From the NCBI GenBank assembly GCA_009782475.1, contig WRIZ01000008.1:1-61113 (forward strand): a stretch of 61,113 nt of DNA. Direction: 5' to 3'. The notes beneath the pieces were generated by a model, which worked only from the letters and a program-made list of their open reading frames with translations, searched no databases and had not been told where the DNA came from. The translations under genes were made by a program, and so were the position numbers. This DNA comes from Oscillospiraceae bacterium (GTDB taxonomy: Bacteria > Bacillota > Clostridia > Oscillospirales > UBA929). This document shows positions 56,231-61,113 of the stretch, one piece after another (within the stretch, counting starts at the first letter, position 1; each line of letters begins with the position of its first letter).

Positions 56231-56997
56231 ACCAGCGTCATCAGCAGCCCCGCGATCACACCCGCCAATGTTACAATGGTGGAGGCGCGGCTTTTGGTCT
56301 CGGCAATCGTCTGCGGGATGATCTCGCCGAAAACGATGTAGAGCATTGCCCCGCCCGCCACCGCCAGCGACAGCGAGACTGCCGTGTCGGAGAGACTGCC
56401 GAACAGGACGCCGATCACGCCGCCGATCAGGGTGGTCGAGCCGGACAGGGTTGTCAGCAGCACCGTTTTTCCCCGGCTCAATCCCCCGCCCAGCAGCGGG
56501 GCGGCGATGGCCATGCCTTCGGGGATGTTGTGCAGGGTGATCATCACGGCCAGCATGGCACCCAGAGAAATATCATAACTGCCGCCCGCCCCGATGGCCA
56601 TGCCTTCGGGGATATTGTGCAGCGATATGGCGATCATCATGGTCAAACCGGAGCGAAGCAAGGCTTTTTTGTTGTGAATGATCGGGTCGGCGTGATAGAG
56701 TCCGCCGGCTGTTTCGTGCAGTTTTTTTCCGGTGTGGGTGACAAAGTCGACGATCCGATTCAGGATCAGGATGACGGCGATGCCCAACACCAGTCCGGCC
56801 ACCGCTATCGGCGTATTGGTCAAAAGCATGGCTTCCGGCATCAGACCGAAACAGACGATGCCGATCATCACCCCCGCGGCAAACGACAGCGTCCAGTTCA
56901 TCAGGCGCGCGCTGCGGTGTTTGAACGCCGCCGACACCACGCTGCCCAATCCCATGCCGCAGATACCGGCAAAGGCGGAAAATAAGACGATCCGCAT
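56227..56997 (-). CDS. ZIP family metal transporter
   Basis: The 256-residue protein has eight predicted membrane helices. Metal-binding motifs are in helix 4 (SLHNIPEGMAIGAGG) and helix 5 (LHNIPEGMAIAAPLL). The short His-poor loop between helices 3 and 4 is typical of prokaryotic ZIP proteins for Zn2+ or Fe2+. GGGGGTGA precedes the start. It is convergent with the cyclophilin gene. Confidence 0.93.
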   Translation of the reverse strand: MRIVLFSAFAGICGMGLGSVVSAAFKHRSARLMNWTLSFAAGVMIGIVCFGLMPEAMLLTNTPIAVAGLVLGIAVILILNRIVDFVTHTGKKLHETAGGLYHADPIIHNKKALLRSGLTMMIAISLHNIPEGMAIGAGGSYDISLGAMLAVMITLHNIPEGMAIAAPLLGGGLSRGKTVLLTTLSGSTTLIGGVIGVLFGSLSDTAVSLSLAVAGGAMLYIVFGEIIPQTIAETKSRASTIVTLAGVIAGLLMTLV

Positions 56998-57031
56998 AAG
57001 TCACCCCCTTGACAAACGAAGCCTGTACCAT

Positions 57032-57060
57032 ACTATACACAGGTTGGCGATAAATATCAA
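57032..57060 (-). promoter_or_regulatory. Promoter of the ZIP gene
   Basis: On the minus strand TTGATA (57055-57060) and TATAGT (57032-57037) are separated by 17 bases, about 40 bases upstream of the ZIP start. Confidence 0.65.
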
Positions 57061-57069
57061 GCGTATACA

Positions 57070-57098
57070 TTGACAAAGCTGTCCTTTAAGCGTAAAAT
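57070..57098 (+). promoter_or_regulatory. Promoter of the PilZ gene
   Basis: TTGACA (57070-57075) and TAAAAT (57093-57098) are separated by 17 bases, about 55 bases upstream of the PilZ gene. It is back-to-back with the ZIP promoter. Confidence 0.75.
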
Positions 57099-57159
57099 AA
57101 GGATATAGGCAGCCTTGTTTCTTTCAGGTGTCCCGCGCCGGAAAAAGGAGGGTTATCCC

Positions 57160-57561
57160 ATGAGCGTACAAGCCGCCAAACCCAGCAGGAGGTTAGACCC
57201 CAGGATCGAACGCCCGCCGCTGGACGCGTTGATCAAAATCGGGGAGCAATCCCACAGCGCGACCGTTCTCAACCTCTGCCGCCGGGGGATGAGGTTTCAT
57301 TGCGGGGAATTGTTTCAAAAAGGCGACAAATTGGTTTTTGAACTGCTGATCACCGACAACTCCGTCTCCCTTCCCGCCGACCACCCGCTCAGAATCAAGG
57401 CGAAGGTTATGAACGACTATGGTAACAACAATTACGGCGTCAAATTCTTACGTGTTTTTTCCCATTATGAAATATCCTGCATCGACAAGCTGATTTTGCA
57501 GAAAATCAGGGCGGAACGGCAGAGAACGCAAGGAACGCAGTATTTCCCGATTTTTCGCTGA
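57160..57561 (+). CDS. PilZ-domain protein
   Basis: The 133-residue protein has the PilZ pattern: Arg-rich RRLDPRIERPPLDALI near the start and NLCRRGMRFHC, where family members have NLSxxG (Ser replaced by Cys), followed by beta strands such as DKLVFELLITDN. PilZ domains bind c-di-GMP and control motility or envelope functions. The Ser-to-Cys change makes nucleotide binding uncertain. The start ATG 57160 has AAGGAGG at ten bases. Confidence 0.75.
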   Translation: MSVQAAKPSRRLDPRIERPPLDALIKIGEQSHSATVLNLCRRGMRFHCGELFQKGDKLVFELLITDNSVSLPADHPLRIKAKVMNDYGNNNYGVKFLRVFSHYEISCIDKLILQKIRAERQRTQGTQYFPIFR

Positions 57562-57597
57562 CGGGTTATTTTTTGCCAACTTACTATTGCATATGCA

Positions 57598-57648
57598 GCA
57601 TCGGCGATTGTCACAACCTTCGATTAGAAGGGAGTGCATTGCCGATGC
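57598..57648. other. Structured intergenic element between PilZ and small secreted protein
   Basis: Outer arms GCATCGGC/GCCGATGC enclose an inner hairpin CCTTC-GATTA-GAAGG. The structure is followed by TTTGATTGTT, so it may terminate the PilZ transcript, or form the leader of the gene at 57687. Confidence 0.5.
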
Positions 57649-57686
57649 TTTGATTGTTCATACATAAATAATAGGAGGAATTGATC

Positions 57687-57926
57687 ATGTTAAACCAACT
57701 TAAGAAAGCAAGTGTCATCATGTTAATCGTCTGCGTCATCCTTTCGCTGTCCCTGACGGCGGCAGCCAAATCCCAGCTGGAGCATTTTTCGTGCGAGGAC
57801 AGCGGAAACGCCGATATATTCTTCCTTAGTATACGGGGGATGCGGTATGCCGTGAGCGGGGATGACGATGTATACAATGTCCATTGGATACCCGATTCGG
57901 CTCCGTTTGGTTTTGGGGTTCCCTGA
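57687..57926 (+). CDS. Small secreted peptide, possibly frameshifted
   Basis: The 79-residue protein has a signal peptide (MLNQLKKASVIMLIVCVILS) and a short mature part (SQLEHFSCEDSGNADIFFLS), ending FGFGVP. Immediately after the stop, the -1 frame continues to 57991 with a membrane-anchor-like end (ALFILVTGFLAMRKKMKQ). The complete gene may therefore be longer and interrupted by a one-base frameshift near 57895. AGGAGG precedes the start. It belongs to no family that I recognise. Confidence 0.6.
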   Translation: MLNQLKKASVIMLIVCVILSLSLTAAAKSQLEHFSCEDSGNADIFFLSIRGMRYAVSGDDDVYNVHWIPDSAPFGFGVP

Positions 57927-58003
57927 CGGCTTTGGCTTTGTTTATTCTCGTTACAGGATTCCTTGCGATGCGAAAAAAGATGAAGCAATAGCGTTAAAAA
58001 CCC

Positions 58004-58032
58004 TTGTCAATCTCTCTGTCTTGGTATATAAT
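58004..58032 (+). promoter_or_regulatory. Promoter of the EF-G-like gene
   Basis: TTGTCA (58004-58009) and TATAAT (58027-58032) are separated by 17 bases, about 33 bases upstream of the ATG. Confidence 0.82.
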
Positions 58033-58070
58033 ACGGTATTGAACCGAAAAGAGATTGGAGAGGGTACCCT

Positions 58071-60101
58071 ATGAGCATCCGCAACATCTGCCTGCTGGGG
58101 CATGGCGGCGAGGGCAAAACCTCGCTGGCGGAGAGTATATTGTTCACCACCGGCGGTGCCGACCGTTTAGGCAAGGTGGCCGACGGAAATACCGTTTGCG
58201 ACTTCGACCCCGAAGAAATCCGCCGCAAGATCACCATCTCCGCTACACCCGTTCCGGCCGATTTCGGCGGATGCAAGATCAATCTCATCGACACCCCCGG
58301 ATATTTTGATTTTTCCGGCGAAGTCCTTCAGGGGCTGCGCGTCGCCGACACCGCCGTTGTCGTTGCTTCGGCGAAAAGCGGCGTGGGCGTAGGCGCGGAA
58401 AAAGGCTGGAAAAACAGCGCGGGCAAATCGCGTTTCATCTATGTATCCAAAGTGGATGAAGAAAACGCCAACTTTTTCGGAACGTATGAATCCCTGCGTG
58501 AGAAATTCGGCATCTCGGTCTGCCCTGTTGTCATTCCCGCGAGCAAGGGCGACAAGGTCACCGGGGTCATCAATATCGTCACCAACAAAGCCTATACCGT
58601 CACCGGCGGCAAAGCGGCCGAGATGCCCATCCCCGCCGATATGGCCGGCACGGTAGAGGAATTATTAGAAGTGCTGCGGGAAAATGTCGCCGAAACAGAC
58701 GAGGGGCTGATGGAAAAATTCTTCGGCGGCGAACCGTTTACCCCCGAAGAGTTTACCAAAGGCATCAAAAGCGGCGTGCTGTCCGGCTCGGTCACCCCCG
58801 TCTTCTGCGGCTGCGCCATGAACGGGCTGGGGACAGCTCAACTTCTGCAAGGCGTTGTTGACTACGCCCCTTCCCCTTCTGAAAAAGATGATGAAAAACT
58901 GGCCGACGGCAAACCCTTCAAACAAGACCCGGCCGGAACCCCTGTTCTCTTTGTGTTCAAAACGCTGATCGATCAATTCGGCAAGATCAGCTTCTTTAAG
59001 GTTGTCTCCGGTTCGGTCAAAGCCGGAACGGTGCTGCAAAACGCCCGGACAGGGCAGCAGGAAAAACTGGGAACCCTTTCGGTCACCAAAGGCAAAAAGA
59101 GCACCGAAGCGGCCGAGCTCAAATGCGGCGACATCGGTGCCGTTTCCAAGCTGGCCGATACCAAAACCGGCGACACCCTCGGCGGCGCGGCCTTGAAGGG
59201 CATCAATTTCCCCGAACCTTGCTACGCTTTGGCGTTCGCGCCCAAAGTCAAAGGCGGCGAGGAGAAGATCGCCACCGGCCTCACCCGTATGAGCGACGAA
59301 GACCTCACCTTTATCGTGAAAAACGACGCCGAGGTTCGGCAGTTTATCGTCACAGGCCAGGGCGACATCCATCTCGACGTCCTTTGCCAAAAGCTGAAGA
59401 GCCGTTACGGCGTTGACGTCGAAACCGAGGCACCAAGAGTGGCTTACCGCGAAAAGGTACGCAAAAAAGCAACGGGCGTCGAGGGCAAACACAAGAAGCA
59501 ATCGGGCGGTCACGGCCAGTTCGGTTTGGTTATCATGAACTTTGAGCCATACGACGGCGATGAAGTCATCTTTGAGGAAACCGTCGTCGGCGGCAGCGTG
59601 CCCAAGCAATATTTCCCCGCCGTTGAAAAAGGGCTGCGGGAATGCGTCGGGCGCGGCGTTTTAGCCGGATACCCGGTGGTCGGGCTGAAAGCGACGCTGA
59701 CCGAAGGCAAATACCACGACGTCGACTCCTCCGAAATGGCGTTCAAACTGGCGACAAGGGCGGCCTATAAGGCCGGTTTGCCGCTGGCCTCCCCTGTCCT
59801 GCTCGAGCCGGTCGGCGCGCTGAAAGTCTTTATCCCTGACGAGTACATGGGCGACATCATCGGCGACTTAAACAAGCGGCGCGGACGGGTGATGGGCATG
59901 AACCCAGCCGAAGGCGGCGGACAGGCCGTGGAAGCCGAAGTGCCGATGGCGGAGATGAACACCTATGCCATTGACTTGCGTTCCATGACGCAAGGCCGCG
60001 GCTCGTTCTCCTTAAAATTCGAGCGGTATGAAGAAGCCCCGCCCAATGTTCAGGAAAAAGTCATCAAAGAAACCAAGCTCTTAGAGGAAGAGGAGGAATA
60101 A
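58071..60101 (+). CDS. Elongation factor G-like GTPase (EF-G2 type)
   Basis: The 676-residue five-domain GTPase resembles EF-G but belongs to the divergent EF-G-like group. The P-loop is GHGGEGKTS near residue 10. The G3 box is IDTPGYFDF near residue 76, with Tyr where canonical EF-G has the catalytic His. The G4 box is VSKVDEEN instead of NKxD. Domain IV has VIFEETVVGGSVPKQYF and domain V VLLEPVGALKVFIPDEYMGD. It may bind ribosomes without normal translocation activity. AGAGGGTACC precedes the ATG. Confidence 0.92.
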   Translation: MSIRNICLLGHGGEGKTSLAESILFTTGGADRLGKVADGNTVCDFDPEEIRRKITISATPVPADFGGCKINLIDTPGYFDFSGEVLQGLRVADTAVVVASAKSGVGVGAEKGWKNSAGKSRFIYVSKVDEENANFFGTYESLREKFGISVCPVVIPASKGDKVTGVINIVTNKAYTVTGGKAAEMPIPADMAGTVEELLEVLRENVAETDEGLMEKFFGGEPFTPEEFTKGIKSGVLSGSVTPVFCGCAMNGLGTAQLLQGVVDYAPSPSEKDDEKLADGKPFKQDPAGTPVLFVFKTLIDQFGKISFFKVVSGSVKAGTVLQNARTGQQEKLGTLSVTKGKKSTEAAELKCGDIGAVSKLADTKTGDTLGGAALKGINFPEPCYALAFAPKVKGGEEKIATGLTRMSDEDLTFIVKNDAEVRQFIVTGQGDIHLDVLCQKLKSRYGVDVETEAPRVAYREKVRKKATGVEGKHKKQSGGHGQFGLVIMNFEPYDGDEVIFEETVVGGSVPKQYFPAVEKGLRECVGRGVLAGYPVVGLKATLTEGKYHDVDSSEMAFKLATRAAYKAGLPLASPVLLEPVGALKVFIPDEYMGDIIGDLNKRRGRVMGMNPAEGGGQAVEAEVPMAEMNTYAIDLRSMTQGRGSFSLKFERYEEAPPNVQEKVIKETKLLEEEEE

Positions 60102-60104
60102 ACC

Positions 60105-61016
60105 ATGCGTTTGCTCACACGATCGGATTTTGACGGACTTGCCTGCGGTGCTCTGCTCAAAGAGCTGGGCGTCATTGATCACTGGAAATTTGTTCATCCG
60201 AAAGACCTCCAGGACGGGCTGATCGAAGTCGGCCCGGAAGACGTTTTGGCCAACGTCCCCTATGTCAAAGGCTGCGCGCTGTGGTTCGACCACCACACCA
60301 GCGAGCACGAGCGTTTGGGAGACATTCAGTTCGAGGGCGCCAGCTACATCGCCGACAGCGCGGCACGCGTCATTTACGATTATTATGACGGGGCAAAAAC
60401 CTTGCCGAATATGGAAGAAATGGTCATCGCCGTTGATAAGGTCGACGCGGCCAAACTGACCGCCGACGAGATCCTCAACCCCAAAGACTGGGTTTTGCTC
60501 GGCTATCTGATGGATCCGCGTACCGGTTTGGGGCGGTTCCGCAACTTCCGTATCTCCAACTACGACCTGATGGCAAAGCTGATCGACGCCTGCCGCGAGC
60601 AGAGCATCGACCGTATTTTGGCCGACCCGGACGTCGCCGAGCGGATCGAGCTGTATATGGAGCAGAATGCGCAGTTCAAGGAAATGGTTCTCAATCATAC
60701 CCACACCGTCGGCAATGTCATTGTCTCCGACCTGCGCGGGCTTGACACCATCTACACAGGCAACCGCTTTATGGTTTACAGCCTCTTCCCCGAGCAGAAC
60801 ATATCCCTTTGGATCGTCGACGGGCGCGCCAAGCTCAACGTCGCCATTGCCATGGGGCACAGCATCATCAACCGCACCTCCAAAACCAATGTCGGTTCGC
60901 TCCTGCTGGAATACAACGGCGGCGGGCATAAACAGGTCGGCACTTGCCAAGTGCCGTATGACACGGCAGACCAGTCGATCGCCGAACTGGTGGCGCGGTG
61001 CAAAGCCGACGGATAA
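60105..61016 (+). CDS. DHH-family phosphoesterase (exopolyphosphatase-like)
   Basis: The 303-residue protein has the DHH-fold metal site: TRSDFDGLACGAL near the start, and LWFDHHTSE with the DHH motif near residue 63. The C-terminal DHHA1-like end has EYNGGGHKQVGTCQVP, with GGGH binding substrate. Family members hydrolyse short oligonucleotides, pAp or polyphosphate; the substrate here is open. It starts three bases after the EF-G-like gene and is probably cotranscribed. Confidence 0.9.
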   Translation: MRLLTRSDFDGLACGALLKELGVIDHWKFVHPKDLQDGLIEVGPEDVLANVPYVKGCALWFDHHTSEHERLGDIQFEGASYIADSAARVIYDYYDGAKTLPNMEEMVIAVDKVDAAKLTADEILNPKDWVLLGYLMDPRTGLGRFRNFRISNYDLMAKLIDACREQSIDRILADPDVAERIELYMEQNAQFKEMVLNHTHTVGNVIVSDLRGLDTIYTGNRFMVYSLFPEQNISLWIVDGRAKLNVAIAMGHSIINRTSKTNVGSLLLEYNGGGHKQVGTCQVPYDTADQSIAELVARCKADG

Positions 61017-61029
61017 CAACAAGTTCCCC

Positions 61030-61057
61030 TTTACAAATCATTGAAACCTGTTATAAT
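61030..61057 (+). promoter_or_regulatory. Promoter in front of the tRNA gene
   Basis: TTTACA (61030-61035) and TATAAT (61052-61057) are separated by 16 bases. The start would lie near 61064, at the left arm of a GC-rich hairpin. Confidence 0.72.
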
Positions 61058-61062
61058 AGTGT

Positions 61063-61083
61063 AGCCGCCGGTTTCCGGCGGCT
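61063..61083. other. GC-rich hairpin at the tRNA 5' leader
   Basis: AGCCGCCGG-TTT-CCGGCGGCT is a nine-base-pair stem between the promoter and the tRNA start. It lacks a T tract. It may be a 5' stem of the tRNA precursor, or an inefficient terminator for the upstream gene. Confidence 0.55.
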
Positions 61084-61089
61084 GTACAC

Positions 61090-61113
61090 GGGCTCATAGC
61101 TCAGTTGGTAGAG
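61090..61113 (+). tRNA. tRNA gene, 5' portion only (cut by window end)
   Basis: The sequence GGGCTCATAGCTCAGTTGG, followed by TAGAG, has the acceptor 5' strand, the D-stem and the invariant D-loop residues of a tRNA. The anticodon is beyond the window, so the isotype cannot be given. Confidence 0.9.

Noticed and set aside
1-61113. CRISPR arrays, rRNA operons, intact insertion sequences, integrases
   Set aside because: No regularly spaced repeats, rRNA motifs or transposase/integrase signatures were seen on reading both strands.

Overview
The window reads as a chromosomal piece of a Gram-positive, endospore-forming, motile anaerobe, most likely an uncultured member of the class Clostridia (Oscillospirales-like). 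The evidence is the spoIIA operon (spoIIAA, spoIIAB, sigF), the spoIIGA-sigE pair, CotF-like coat proteins, a flagellin behind a sigma-D promoter, the Firmicutes order ylxM-ffh-rpsP-khpA-rimM-trmD, several ferredoxin-like oxidoreductases, and strong Shine-Dalgarno sequences. Base composition is mostly GC-rich. AT-rich islands occur at the vapBC-like pair (about 2.05-2.75 kb), a small secreted protein (22.66-23.35 kb), the N-terminal half of proB (about 53.04-53.42 kb) and the smpB/DUF2089 intergenic region. No CRISPR array, prophage or intact insertion sequence was seen.

Layout. 0-2 kb: spoIIA operon. 2-3.25 kb: a decayed toxin-antitoxin pair, then a compact locus with two strong opposed promoters, a 41-codon ORF and an apparent antisense RNA. 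3.2-6.4 kb: a secreted protein with response-regulator-like repeats at its promoter, and flagellin. 6.4-14 kb: sugar isomerase, soluble chemotaxis protein, a CotH/VTC/DUF4956 module and two Fe-S proteins. 14-16.3 kb: coat proteins and spoIIGA-sigE. 16.3-30.3 kb: mixed housekeeping and metabolic genes (degV, PRTase, trmL, plsY, GH43, aldo/keto reductase, zinc-ribbon paralogues, der, DUF512 radical SAM protein, rpmF). 30.3-35.5 kb: ytvI, a Cys-rich secreted protein, a second degV, an MFS transporter. 35.6-42.3 kb: a tightly overlapping seven-gene operon (transglutaminase-like, racemase, DltA-, DltC-, DltB-, DltD-like, lipoprotein). 42.4-47.1 kb: thioredoxin reductase and carbonic anhydrase, convergent with a DUF4358-MBOAT-DHHW operon. 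47.2-51.9 kb: ffh/trmD operon. 52-54 kb: proB and smpB. 54-56.2 kb: a YvlB/YvlD-like envelope-stress cassette and cyclophilin. 56.2-61.1 kb: ZIP transporter, PilZ protein, EF-G-like GTPase, DHH phosphoesterase and the start of a tRNA.

The observations I rate highest are: (1) 2797-3250, an antisense-regulated small-ORF locus with the architecture of a type I toxin-antitoxin system, including start sites sharing an 11-base sequence that is complementary to the mRNA's own 3' region; (2) a family of four structured, covarying hairpin elements, three of them directly in front of start codons (degV, smpB, a holin-4-like gene); (3) the self-contained dlt-like operon, which carries its own amino-acid racemase and an adenylation domain lacking the Cys that enforces D-Ala selectivity in DltA; (4) a palindromic repeat family that sits on stop codons and has entered a DUF512 gene in frame; and (5) a mosaic proB. 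All functional assignments are from reading the sequence and translations; no database search was possible.
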